Source: Syntrophorhabdus sp. PtaU1.Bin058
Lineage (GTDB): Bacteria; Desulfobacterota; Syntrophorhabdia; Syntrophorhabdales; Syntrophorhabdaceae
DNA length: 46,790 nt
NCBI GenBank assembly: GCA_002067975.1
Contig: MVRS01000240.1
Location: 1-46,790, forward strand
Direction: 5' to 3'
Positions within the stretch are counted from its first letter, which is position 1. Every line of letters begins with the position of its first letter. Position numbers and translations under genes: made by a program. This document shows positions 33,277-41,151 of the stretch, piece by piece. Below the pieces are notes generated by a model. The model was not told where the DNA came from and made no database searches. It worked only from the letters and a program-made list of their open reading frames with translations.

Positions 33277-34654
33277 TAAAAGATCGCATATGAATAAAGA
33301 TACGACCGCGGAGAAGACCGTTTTTTCAAGACCGTCGGCGCTTTTTGTCGGCGCACACCCCGATGACATAGAGATCGGGGCGGCAGGGACTGCGGCAAAA
33401 CTCGTTCATTCCGGATGGGATGTAGGATATTGTATCCTGACGAAGGAGTCTGATGCCGAAACAGCAGAAACACGGGAAAGAGAGGCAAGGGAAGCAGCCC
33501 GCATCCTCGGGATACCCCCGGACAGGACGATGTTCCTTGATCTGTCCGATTCTTACCTGGAAGTCACGGGGGAAACGGTGGGCAGGCTGAGAAAGGTGCT
33601 GGAGGAAAACGGATTCAACCCCGACATTGTCTTTACCCATACTCACGCGGACAGCCACAACGACCACCGCGCAGCGTACGATATCGTTCTGGCGGCATTC
33701 CGGAAAAAGCCTATCCTGAGCTTTGCCGTCGTCAATTCACTGATAAGGTCCGAGTTCAGGCCCAAGGTCTTTGTCGAAACGGTTGAATATGCGGAGGTAA
33801 AGGGAAAGGCCCTGAGGGCGCACCGATCCCAGGACATGCGCATTAATCTTGCAGCCGTTGGAAATCTCAACAGGGGCTTTTCCTCGGACATCGGGTGCAG
33901 TGAAGCGGAGCCTTTTGAGTTGATAATGCAGGAAGGCGCCGAGGACCTTCTCTACCTTGTCCTCAGCCTCAATGATTCACCCTTCCACAACTTCTGGTAC
34001 CCTCTCCTTCACGAGCAACCCCTTGTGTTGATCCATTCTGTTCCCGTGTACAGGAGAAAAAAGGACTATGGATGGTCTGCCTCAAAGGAACAGGAGGGTG
34101 TGGAATTTCTCTATGAATCTTTTGCGAAGATGTGGTACGACCGCAACCCGGTTATGAGTAAAAGCTCCGACAATAATGCCGTTGAGGATCATCTCTACAA
34201 CTCGAATGTGCTTTTGAGCGGGAGCGCCGCCTCAAACCAGTTTATCCGGACCTATTTCGACCACTTTCAGGGACCTCGCTACATCATAGACTATACGATG
34301 CCGGATTATAAGGACCTTGCAATCGTTGACAGGGTATCAGGAAAAAAGCGGTACGCCCGCTATCTTGAAGACGACCTCGGGAGCTCCATGCTGCTGAAAG
34401 ATGCGGGCATCCTAACGATTATGAACAACCCCATGCGTACGACAAGGACCTTCATCGGCTGCATGGGCATCCACGGTTTCGGCACATTGGGATGCTTCAA
34501 GGCGCTATGTATGCAAGGTCTCCTCAGGGAATTGCTTGCATTTATTGAATTCCCGTTACAGGACAAGGGTTTTCAGATCATCATCAACAACGACATCGAG
34601 CAAGGCAGCATCTCCATTGAAAAAGAGAGTCTCCACGTTATTCCATACCCATGA
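33269..34654 (+). CDS. PIG-L/LmbE deacetylase fused to an unfamiliar C-terminal domain
   Basis: A 461-residue protein. Residues 22-225 are a PIG-L (LmbE-like) zinc deacetylase with the metal motif AHPDD (29-33) and second site HTHADSHNDH (H130, H133). It has no signal peptide, so it works in the cytoplasm, probably on an N-acetylated sugar nucleotide or glycoside. Residues 235-461 form a second domain with LYNSNVLLSGSAASNQFIR, IMNNPMRTTRTFIGCMG and IHGFGTLGCFKALC; this looks like a Rossmann-type domain I cannot name. The start overlaps the kinase stop by eight bases; an ATG at 33290 is the alternative. Operon position suggests a role in modifying the polymer precursor. Confidence 0.8.
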   Translation: MNNKRSHMNKDTTAEKTVFSRPSALFVGAHPDDIEIGAAGTAAKLVHSGWDVGYCILTKESDAETAETREREAREAARILGIPPDRTMFLDLSDSYLEVTGETVGRLRKVLEENGFNPDIVFTHTHADSHNDHRAAYDIVLAAFRKKPILSFAVVNSLIRSEFRPKVFVETVEYAEVKGKALRAHRSQDMRINLAAVGNLNRGFSSDIGCSEAEPFELIMQEGAEDLLYLVLSLNDSPFHNFWYPLLHEQPLVLIHSVPVYRRKKDYGWSASKEQEGVEFLYESFAKMWYDRNPVMSKSSDNNAVEDHLYNSNVLLSGSAASNQFIRTYFDHFQGPRYIIDYTMPDYKDLAIVDRVSGKKRYARYLEDDLGSSMLLKDAGILTIMNNPMRTTRTFIGCMGIHGFGTLGCFKALCMQGLLRELLAFIEFPLQDKGFQIIINNDIEQGSISIEKESLHVIPYP

Positions 34655-34768
34655 TTCTTGGAAGAACAGAAGGTAAGAAGGCAAGAAGAGCAGAAAAGCA
34701 GAAGCCTGGAAGCCGGTTTCTTTCGCTTCTCACTATCCACTATACACTATCGACTATCGACGGTTTTT
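34655..34768. repeat. degenerate repeat between convergent genes
   Basis: The gap between the PIG-L gene and the leftward PilZ gene contains AAGGCAAGAAGAGCAGAAAA purine repeats. A run of near-identical words follows, ACTATCCACTATACACTATC and GACTATCGACGG, and then seven Ts. The T-run could end transcription of the polysaccharide operon, although no good hairpin precedes it. Confidence 0.5.
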
Positions 34769-35578
34769 TTATAACGAATGTATATAAAGCAGCACCACGG
34801 TATTGTAATTTGAATAGAGCCTTTTTTCGAGGTTCTTGATGGCGTTGATGTAAGACATTACGCTTTCATTCGAAAAGGCTATCCTGAATATCTCGATATA
34901 TATCTCGGATTCAATGATCGACCGCAACTCTTCCAGGTCGATGTACTTCGCAACCTCAGACTGGGGAACGTTCTTTTCTTTGACCTTTGCATAAAGCTCT
35001 TCCAGTTTCGCACAATGTTCTTTGACCTTGTTATGGATATCAACAAGCAGCGATTCCCTGAGCTGCGGGTATTCTTCCTGGGGATACCCGGAGATCCTGG
35101 AAAAGTAAGCGATCAAATGCTCTAAGTAGATGTCCACCCCTCTTTTCAGGAAGGCGGCGTCTTTGATGACGCTGCACAGGAGGTTTCCGTCTGTATTGAA
35201 ATAGTCAAGGTTGACAGACATCGATGAAGGCTCGATGGAGATGAACGCCGGGTATTGCGGTTTCTCGATATTGCTCAAACGGGCGCCGCAGACCTCTCCC
35301 TGCAATTCCTCGTCCCACTTTGTCCACAGGATGACGCTTTGATTGTAATAATTATCCTTGATATGCAAAGGCAGATGGAAATTGATTACGTCATCCCTTT
35401 TTATCTTCTCCCTGTTGACGACCCAATTGGGTATGACGAACTTAATGCCTCCCCGGCTTATATCGATGACCATATACTGAAAACACGAATGATCTTCTTC
35501 TCTGGTGCCCAGAAAGGGGAGATTGATAGAGCCTATATCGAATCTTTTTTCACTTCTCCTTTCGGCGCCTTGAGCCAT
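34769..35578 (-). CDS. PilZ-domain protein with C-terminal helical extension
   Basis: A 269-residue cytoplasmic protein. The N-terminal PilZ domain (about 5-110) has the two c-di-GMP binding signatures, RRSEKRF (R8xxxR12) and DISRGG (39-44). The remaining 160 residues are mostly helical and charged, with no recognised domain (for example LAKLEELYAKVKEKNV-like coiled segments). PilZ proteins bind cyclic di-GMP and activate partners such as polysaccharide synthases. It is divergent from the response regulator/phosphatase gene and convergent with the polysaccharide operon, and could be the c-di-GMP input the synthase lacks. A weak AGAGGA precedes the start by ten bases. Confidence 0.82.
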   Translation of the reverse strand: MAQGAERRSEKRFDIGSINLPFLGTREEDHSCFQYMVIDISRGGIKFVIPNWVVNREKIKRDDVINFHLPLHIKDNYYNQSVILWTKWDEELQGEVCGARLSNIEKPQYPAFISIEPSSMSVNLDYFNTDGNLLCSVIKDAAFLKRGVDIYLEHLIAYFSRISGYPQEEYPQLRESLLVDIHNKVKEHCAKLEELYAKVKEKNVPQSEVAKYIDLEELRSIIESEIYIEIFRIAFSNESVMSYINAIKNLEKRLYSNYNTVVLLYIHSL

Positions 35579-35601
35579 TTAAACATAGTCCTCTGTTGAT
35601 A

Positions 35602-35620
35602 TGATACATTTTTAGTATCA
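35602..35620. promoter_or_regulatory. inverted repeat in the PilZ/regulator divergent region
   Basis: TGATAC-N7-GTATCA is a perfect six-base inverted repeat with an AT spacer. It lies between the PilZ gene and the response-regulator gene, about 25 bases before the PilZ start. It could bind a dimeric regulator of either gene. A lone TATAAT at 35669-35674 is a probable -10 box for the rightward gene, without a good -35. Confidence 0.3.
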
Positions 35621-35691
35621 AAATTGCCATATCCCGCACAAAAATACTGTATTATTTGGAAAAACATCTATAATATTAACTAACAACAAAG

Positions 35692-36888
35692 ATGAAGGAA
35701 AAGATACTAATAGTTGACGACAGCGAAGATATACGGATACTTTTGCGACGTATATTGCAGGCAGCAGGATACGAGGTTGCGGAGGCCGTCAACGGGGAAA
35801 AGGCACTCAATGAGATCGCAGGCCTGAAACCCGACATGGTGCTTCTCGATATCGTGATGCCCGGCATAAGCGGTTACGAGGTCTGTGAAACCCTGAAGAA
35901 GATGGACATTGTTGCCGATATACCGGTAATCTTCCTGTCGGCAAGATCGGAAGCTGCCGATAAGGTAAGGGGACTTGAAATCGGCGGCGCGGATTACATT
36001 ACAAAACCTTTCGATAAGGGAGAGGTGCTTGCCCGTGTAGAAAATCAGCTCAAGATCAGGCGGCTCACCAATGAACTGATAAAGACCAACGTTGAACTAA
36101 CCGATAAACAGAGACGGCTCGATGAGGATCTGAAGGCGGCAGCAGGCATCCAGCAAAGTCTTTTGCCCCGCACAATACCTGATGTAAAAAATCTCATGAT
36201 CGCCTGGAAATTTATGCCGTCATACATGATCGGAGGGGACATCTTTAACGTCTTCCGCCTCGATGAGAGCCACATCGGCCTTTACATGATAGACGTAAGC
36301 GGCCATGGAGTACCCTCAGCCCTTGTCACGGTCTCCGTTTCGCAGATGCTCCAGCCCGACATCGGGTACATCACAAAGAAAAAGACCTATGCACCGCCGG
36401 GATATGAAATAGTTCCGCCGGGGACAGTACTTCAGACCCTCGACCGCGAATACCCCATAAGCCGGTTTGAAAAATATTTTACCGTCGTCTATATGATCAT
36501 CGACACAAAAAACGGTACCCTGGCGTACAGCAATGCAGCCCATCCTCCCCCGGTCATCCTGCACCGGGACAGGAACCTTGAATTGCTTGACAAGGGCGGC
36601 ACAATCATCGGCTTAGACGGGATCATCCCCTTTGACGAGGAGCAAAAGACCCTGGAGCGGGGGGACAAGGTCGTCCTCTATACTGACGGTATTGTGGAGT
36701 ATCAAAATGGCGATGGTGCGTTTTTCGGGGAAGACCGTTTTTATTCTCTCCTGAACAGCCTCAGAAATGAAAGCGTTGAAGACCTGCTCGATGGTGTTGT
36801 CGGATCCATTAATGATTTCGGCAAGGGAAAGGAATTCCAGGACGATATAACGATTGTAGCTATTGAATATGGAGACAAAAAGGAATAA
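35692..36888 (+). CDS. response regulator with PP2C/SpoIIE-type phosphatase output
   Basis: A 398-residue protein. The receiver domain (1-122) has the acidic pocket VDDSED, phospho-site D53 (LLDIVMPG) and Lys in ITKPFD. A coiled linker follows (about 122-155), then a PP2C-like serine phosphatase of the SpoIIE/RsbU type (about 165-398) with the metal sites GGDIFN and DVSGHG, then DGIVEY and the closing FQDDITIVAIEY. Phosphorylation of the receiver probably turns on dephosphorylation of the STAS protein encoded 23 bases downstream. The kinase that signals to it is not adjacent; the large hybrid kinase is a candidate. Confidence 0.92.
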   Translation: MKEKILIVDDSEDIRILLRRILQAAGYEVAEAVNGEKALNEIAGLKPDMVLLDIVMPGISGYEVCETLKKMDIVADIPVIFLSARSEAADKVRGLEIGGADYITKPFDKGEVLARVENQLKIRRLTNELIKTNVELTDKQRRLDEDLKAAAGIQQSLLPRTIPDVKNLMIAWKFMPSYMIGGDIFNVFRLDESHIGLYMIDVSGHGVPSALVTVSVSQMLQPDIGYITKKKTYAPPGYEIVPPGTVLQTLDREYPISRFEKYFTVVYMIIDTKNGTLAYSNAAHPPPVILHRDRNLELLDKGGTIIGLDGIIPFDEEQKTLERGDKVVLYTDGIVEYQNGDGAFFGEDRFYSLLNSLRNESVEDLLDGVVGSINDFGKGKEFQDDITIVAIEYGDKKE

Positions 36889-36911
36889 AAATAGATAACG
36901 GAGGAACACAT

Positions 36912-37253
36912 ATGCAGATACAGGACAGGAAGGTCGATGATATCCTCGTAGTTCAACCGCTGGAAAAGAGGATTGACGCGTCTGTCGCAACGGAATTTAA
37001 AGGAAAGATGGTGGACTGGATCAATACGGGGAGTACACGGATCGTCCTCGACCTCTCAAACGTTGACTTTATTGACAGCAGCGGCCTGGGCGCAATTGTC
37101 TCGAGCCTTAAGACCATAGGAAACAACGGGGACCTCGTTATCTCCGGTATTAAGGAGACCGTTATGAGCCTCTTCCGGCTGACCAGGATGAACAGGGTAT
37201 TCCAGATATTTTCTTCAGAGCAGGAAGCGATACAGGCGCTTTCAAAAAGGTGA
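36912..37253 (+). CDS. STAS-domain anti-sigma factor antagonist
   Basis: A 113-residue single STAS domain of the SpoIIAA/RsbV type. The phospho-Ser is probably S57 in FIDSSGLGAIVS, in the same context as SpoIIAA Ser58. When unphosphorylated, it would bind the anti-sigma kinase encoded next and free that kinase's target. A CGGAGGA ribosome site precedes the ATG. It shares an operon with the phosphatase upstream; the kinase follows after a 389-base gap full of repeats. Confidence 0.92.
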   Translation: MQIQDRKVDDILVVQPLEKRIDASVATEFKGKMVDWINTGSTRIVLDLSNVDFIDSSGLGAIVSSLKTIGNNGDLVISGIKETVMSLFRLTRMNRVFQIFSSEQEAIQALSKR

Positions 37254-37264
37254 GGCCTAATAAA

Positions 37265-37549
37265 GGCAGCAGAGAGCATGGAGCGGAGAGCGGAGAGTGA
37301 AAAACAAAAAATAGGTCTTAGTGGAGGGGGCGACGTGAGCCCCAGGAAAGGCAGCAGAGAGCATGGAGCGGAGAGCGGAGAGTGAAGAGTTAAGAGCATA
37401 AACCCGTAAGGCGTGAATCGTAAGTCGTAAGGGGTCTAATCGCCTAACGCCTTACGCCTAACGAGTTTTTTACGGTATCAGCTGGAGGGGGCGACGTGAG
37501 CCCCAGGAAAGGCAGCGGAGAGCATGGAGCGGAGAGCGGAGAGTGAAAA
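37265..37549 (+). repeat. alternating array of two repeat types
   Basis: Type B (GGCAGCAGAGAGCATGGAGC followed by GGAGAGCGGAGAGTGA) occurs at 37265-37303, 37350-37386 and 37511-37549, nearly identical each time. Between the copies lie two copies (37322-37348 and 37483-37509) of a 27-base fragment, GGAGGGGGCGACGTGAGCCC plus CAGGAA, which is the 3' half of the structured element at 37553. The order is B, fragment, B, fragment, B, full element. This array and the 37553 element fill the 389-base gap between the STAS and anti-sigma kinase genes. Confidence 0.8.
37405..37471 (+). terminator. possible terminator inside the repeat array
   Basis: CGTAAGGCGT (37405-37414) and its exact reverse complement ACGCCTTACG (37447-37456) could form a ten-base-pair stem, with a 32-base loop that contains a further CGTAAGG copy. 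Nine bases after the stem come six Ts (37466-37471). The long loop and the distance to the T-run make this a weak terminator candidate; if real, it would separate the STAS gene from the anti-sigma kinase gene. Confidence 0.35.
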
Positions 37550-37552
37550 AAC

Positions 37553-37636
37553 ATAATATTTTGTAGCGAGTTCTCGAGCGAGAGGGGGAGGCTCCGGCAG
37601 CTTTGCTGCTGGAGGGGGCGACGTGAGCCCCAGGAA
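37553..37636 (+). repeat. structured repeat element, copy 1 (before the anti-sigma kinase gene)
   Basis: An 84-base element with the plan: AT-rich start ATAATATTTT, a TTCT-looped stem region, AGGGGGAGG, an inner hairpin (arms 37592-37601 and 37605-37614 around a TTT loop), and a GGGGC-GACGTGA-GCCCC hairpin. The copy ends CCCCAGGAA. Its AGGA (37632-37635) is seven bases from the ATG of the next gene and probably serves as that gene's ribosome site. Confidence 0.75.
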
Positions 37637-37642
37637 TAGACA

Positions 37643-38086
37643 ATGCACGATATACTGTTACCAAAAAAGATTACTTTTTTGATCGACAGCAGTCTCAACA
37701 ACGTTTCCCTTGTGGGTGTTGCCGTCCGCGGTATATGCAACTATCTTTCCATAAGTGAAAAAGACACATATTATCTTGAACTATGTGTTGTGGAAGCAGT
37801 CAATAACGTGATCAAGCATGCCTACGATTCTGAGGCCGGACACGCCGTCGCGATCAGCATTACCTGCTCCAACAACGATATGACATTCGAAATAAGCGAC
37901 AGTGGAAAAAAGATGACCGGGCAATGGCCGTGTTCCCTTGATTTTGATTCCGAAGACCTTTGTTCGATCCCTGAGCACGGGATGGGCCTCTTTATTATAG
38001 ATTCGGTCATGGATGAAGTAACATACCGATCAGATTGTGATAAGAATACATTGACTATGCATAAATACTTCCATTATAAAAACTAA
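37643..38086 (+). CDS. HATPase anti-sigma factor / serine kinase (RsbW-like)
   Basis: A 147-residue GHKL-type ATPase of the RsbW/SpoIIAB family. The N-box ELCVVEAVNNVIKHAY (46-61), the G1 box FEISDSG and the GMGLFII lid motif are present. In partner-switching systems it phosphorylates the STAS antagonist and sequesters a sigma factor or other target. No sigma factor gene lies next to it, so the target could be elsewhere or could be a non-sigma protein. The ATG follows directly after structured repeat copy 1, which provides the AGGA ribosome site. Confidence 0.9.
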   Translation: MHDILLPKKITFLIDSSLNNVSLVGVAVRGICNYLSISEKDTYYLELCVVEAVNNVIKHAYDSEAGHAVAISITCSNNDMTFEISDSGKKMTGQWPCSLDFDSEDLCSIPEHGMGLFIIDSVMDEVTYRSDCDKNTLTMHKYFHYKN

Positions 38087-38115
38087 AACGTTTATAACCA
38101 GTGGGGACAGCCGGC

Positions 38116-39498
38116 ATGACAGAACAAGAACTACTCCGCATTTTGCAACAATACGGTCAGGACCACCTTGCGGATTATTATCATACTCTGCCTCCCCGTC
38201 AAAAACATGATCTCCTTCAGAAGTTCATTCAATTCGATATTCACCTCGCCTTTAAGGTGTATAAAGAATTTTGTTTAAAAAAAGATAGCGGTCACGCGAT
38301 AAGGGCCATCGAGCCTCCCCGGGTGGTAACTATTCCGAAAAACATAGAGGAACAGAGGAAGGTTGAGAAAGCCCGCCTTGCAGGAGAGGCCCTGATCAGA
38401 CAACGGAAGGTTGCCGTTCTGATCGTGGCCGGGGGCCAGGGTTCACGGCTTGGTTACGAAGGGCCCAAAGGGACCTTCCGGATCTCACCGTTAATAGATA
38501 AAACGCTCTTTCAGCTCTTTGCCGAACAGGTTATTGCCCTTTCGCGACGTTACGGGGTGACTATCCCGCTTCTCATCATGACGAGCCTGGAAAACGACAG
38601 GGAGACTGTTCAATTCTTCCATGCCCATAGTTTTTTTGGTCTTCCTCCGGAGACTGTTCACTTCTTTCAGCAGGGGATGCTGCCCACGATAACCCCTAAC
38701 GGCAAGCTTCTTTTAAGGAATGACGGGAATTTTGTTGTGAATCCCGACGGCCACGGCGGTTCGCTGAAGGCCCTCCACGATTCCGGTCTGTTGAAGAGAT
38801 TGACGGAGCAAGGCTACGAGGAGCTTTTCTACTGTCAGGTCGACAATCCGCTTGTAAAGATCGCAGACCCTGTATTCCTCGGGCTCCATGCGGTAACAGG
38901 CGCCGACGCATCCACAAAGGTCGTCAGGCGACAGGATATCCGGGAAAAGGTCGGCCTTTATGTCTATGTGAACGGCAGGGACGCTGTCGTTGAGTACAGC
39001 GACATCGGGGACGATCATATGTCCGCCTTTGATGAAAACGGCGACATCCTATACTGGGCAGGCAATACCGCAATACACATATTCTCCCTTGCCTTTATCC
39101 AGCGCCTCACCGACCACGGCTTTGTACTGCCTTACCATTGTGCTCAAAAGTCCGTTGAATATATTGATCACACCGGAATATCCTGCGCTACCGATGTATG
39201 GAAGTTTGAGACCTTCGTATTCGACGCGATCCCCCTTGCCGGCAGGACCTGCTGTATGGAGGTTATACGCGAGGAGGAATTTGCACCGGTGAAGAATAAG
39301 GAAGGTAATGATTCACCTGAAACAGCACGGAAGGCCATGATGGGTCTCCACAGAAACTGGCTGCAAAAGGCCGGCATCGACACAGATCCCGATACGAAAA
39401 TAGAAATCAGCCCCCTCTTCGCCCTGGATAGCATTGAGCTTCAGGAAAAGATCAAACACATGAAGTTCCCCGAAAAAAAGGATATATATATAGAATAG
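38116..39498 (+). CDS. UTP-dependent sugar-1-phosphate uridylyltransferase (UDPGP family)
   Basis: A 460-residue nucleotidyltransferase of the eukaryotic-type UDPGP/UAP family (PF01704). The nucleotide-binding loop VAGGQGSRLGYEGPKG (about 105-120), HGGSLKALHDSG and the QVDNPLVKIADP metal block are diagnostic. It makes UDP-GlcNAc, UDP-GalNAc or UDP-glucose; the residues seen do not settle which. It could supply activated sugar to the GT2 synthase at 27.5 kb. The frame extends to a GTG at 38101, but GGGGA lies eight bases before the ATG at 38116, so I start there. It follows the anti-sigma kinase gene by 29 bases. Confidence 0.87.
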   Translation: MTEQELLRILQQYGQDHLADYYHTLPPRQKHDLLQKFIQFDIHLAFKVYKEFCLKKDSGHAIRAIEPPRVVTIPKNIEEQRKVEKARLAGEALIRQRKVAVLIVAGGQGSRLGYEGPKGTFRISPLIDKTLFQLFAEQVIALSRRYGVTIPLLIMTSLENDRETVQFFHAHSFFGLPPETVHFFQQGMLPTITPNGKLLLRNDGNFVVNPDGHGGSLKALHDSGLLKRLTEQGYEELFYCQVDNPLVKIADPVFLGLHAVTGADASTKVVRRQDIREKVGLYVYVNGRDAVVEYSDIGDDHMSAFDENGDILYWAGNTAIHIFSLAFIQRLTDHGFVLPYHCAQKSVEYIDHTGISCATDVWKFETFVFDAIPLAGRTCCMEVIREEEFAPVKNKEGNDSPETARKAMMGLHRNWLQKAGIDTDPDTKIEISPLFALDSIELQEKIKHMKFPEKKDIYIE

Positions 39499-39688
39499 CC
39501 GTCAGCTATCAGCATACAGCCATCAGCGTCGATTATCGAACATCGAGTATCGAGTGACGAGCATCCAGCATCCGGTCTATTGAGTCTATTTTATTTTAAC
39601 CTTGAACGTTGAACAGATTTTTTGTCCCTTACGCCTGACGGGTTTTATCTCTCTGCCCTCAGCTCTTCGCTCTCTGCCGCCTTTCCTT
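39499..39688. repeat. degenerate repeat between convergent genes
   Basis: The gap between the uridylyltransferase gene and pyk contains three repeat kinds: CAGCTATCAGCATACAGCC plus TCGAACATCGAGTATCGAGT words, CCCTTACGCCTGACGGG (39628-39644, akin to the 37405-37456 words), and TCTGCCCTCAGCTCTTCGC (reverse of the 37.3 kb type B unit). No gene is present. Confidence 0.6.
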
Positions 39689-41119
39689 TCAGGTTAACTG
39701 GTGTATCTTCATCAGATTCGTCTTGCCCGATACTGACGGCGGGTGGCTCGCAACGATAACGACCCGGTCTCCTCTTTTCGCGCAGCCGAGTTTAACGAGC
39801 ATGGAGTCTACGCCCCTGATCAGATCGTCGGTATTGGCGAAATGCTCTACGGGATATGCCGTCACGCCCCAGTATAATGCCACCTGCCTGATCACCTTGT
39901 GTTCGGGTGAAAAGGCGATAACCGGTGTTTCCGGCCTGAACTTTGAAATAAGCCGTGCCGTGAAGCCTGACCTCGTGAAGACTACTATCCAGCGGGCGCC
40001 GACCTCTCCGGCAGCCTTTGACGCAGCATGGGCAACGGCGCCTGAGAATTTCTGGATCACACTGCCCATCGGCGCGTTCTCTCTCTGCTGCATCGCGCTT
40101 GCCTTTGAATTCTCCGTGAAGGTAATGATGCTGTCCATTGCCTTGACGGATTCGATGGGATATTTCCCGGCTGAGGTCTCAGCAGAAAGCATGAGGGCGT
40201 CGGTCCCGTCGATAACGGCGTTTGCAACGTCCGTTGTCTCAGCCCTTGTAGGCCTCATGTGCTGGGTCATGGACTCGAGCATCTGTGTCGCCGTAATGAC
40301 AAGGCGTCCCTTTCTGTTTGCCTTTTCTATGAGCATCTTCTGGAACATGGGCACCTCTTCAAGGGGCATCTCAACGCCGAGGTCCCCTCTCGCGACCATC
40401 AACCCGTCAACCTCATCGAGGATCCTGTCGATATCCCTTATCGCCTCGCCCTTCTCTATCTTTGCTATCAGGGGTATAAAGACCCCTTTTTTGTTGAGCC
40501 ATCTCTTTACGACTATTATATCCTTTGCGCTCCTCACAAAAGAGAGCGCCACGTAATCGACATCCATTCCAATGCCGAATTCAAGGTCCTGCCGGTCCTT
40601 CTCCGTGAAGAACGGTGCACTGACCTTCATGCTCGGGAGGTTCACCCCTTTTCTCTCCTTGAGTATCCCGCCCTCTACAACAGAGGTTATTAATGAACCC
40701 CCGGACTTTTTCAATACCTCAAGGCATATGAGGCCGTCATCGAGCAGTATCCTGTCCCGGACCTTCGCATCCTCTATCAGCCAGGGAAAATCGATGTATA
40801 TACACCTGTCGTCTCCCCTGCCCTTTCCTGTCCTGATGGTCAATTCGCTGCCTTTCACGAGGCGGACCTTTCCGTTCTGCAATTCCCCCACCCTGATCTT
40901 GATCCCCTGGAGGTCCTGGAGTATGGCCACGTGCCTGTCCAGTTTGCCTGCGATCTTTCTGATCCTCTCTATGAGCTGGCCGTGGAATTGATGGTCGCCG
41001 TGGGAGAAGTTGAGCCGCGCCACGTCCATACCGGCAAGTATCAGCTTCTCTATCATCCTTTCACTGCCCGATACAGGACCTATGGTGCAGACTATCTTCG
41101 CCTTCCTTTGTGTCTTCAT
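39689..41119 (-). CDS. pyk: pyruvate kinase
   Basis: A 476-residue glycolytic enzyme converting phosphoenolpyruvate and ADP to pyruvate and ATP. The N-terminal KAKIVCTIGPVSGS, substrate block RLNFSHGD, active-site Lys region PLIAKIEKGEAIRDID, MVARGDLGVEMP, and the C-terminal domain (TRSGFTARLISKFRPETPVI) are all typical of type II pyruvate kinases. The open frame reaches 41155, but GGAGG lies just ahead of the internal ATG at 41119 and the family N-terminus begins there, so I use it. The gene follows recG in the same direction. Confidence 0.96.
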   Translation of the reverse strand: MKTQRKAKIVCTIGPVSGSERMIEKLILAGMDVARLNFSHGDHQFHGQLIERIRKIAGKLDRHVAILQDLQGIKIRVGELQNGKVRLVKGSELTIRTGKGRGDDRCIYIDFPWLIEDAKVRDRILLDDGLICLEVLKKSGGSLITSVVEGGILKERKGVNLPSMKVSAPFFTEKDRQDLEFGIGMDVDYVALSFVRSAKDIIVVKRWLNKKGVFIPLIAKIEKGEAIRDIDRILDEVDGLMVARGDLGVEMPLEEVPMFQKMLIEKANRKGRLVITATQMLESMTQHMRPTRAETTDVANAVIDGTDALMLSAETSAGKYPIESVKAMDSIITFTENSKASAMQQRENAPMGSVIQKFSGAVAHAASKAAGEVGARWIVVFTRSGFTARLISKFRPETPVIAFSPEHKVIRQVALYWGVTAYPVEHFANTDDLIRGVDSMLVKLGCAKRGDRVVIVASHPPSVSGKTNLMKIHQLT

Positions 41120-41151
41120 CGGACCTCCTCTCTTACTATAACCGTATGCCC

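Noticed and set aside
33269-34654. PIG-L protein as a PgaB-type periplasmic polymer deacetylase
   Set aside because: No signal peptide or lipobox is present, and PgaB belongs to a different deacetylase family.
37265-37636. Repeat array as a CRISPR locus
   Set aside because: Units alternate with copies of another repeat rather than unique spacers, spacing is irregular, and no cas genes are present.
37444-37740. Minus-strand open frames through the structured repeats (also 43579-44214)
   Set aside because: They read through repeat DNA, giving similar peptides at different loci (GSRRPLQ and HVAPS-type words), and the second one covers the macro-domain and purF starts on the other strand.
37643-38086. 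A sigma factor partner for the anti-sigma kinase within the window
   Set aside because: No sigma-70 region 2 or 4 motif was found in any gene here; the target remains unknown.
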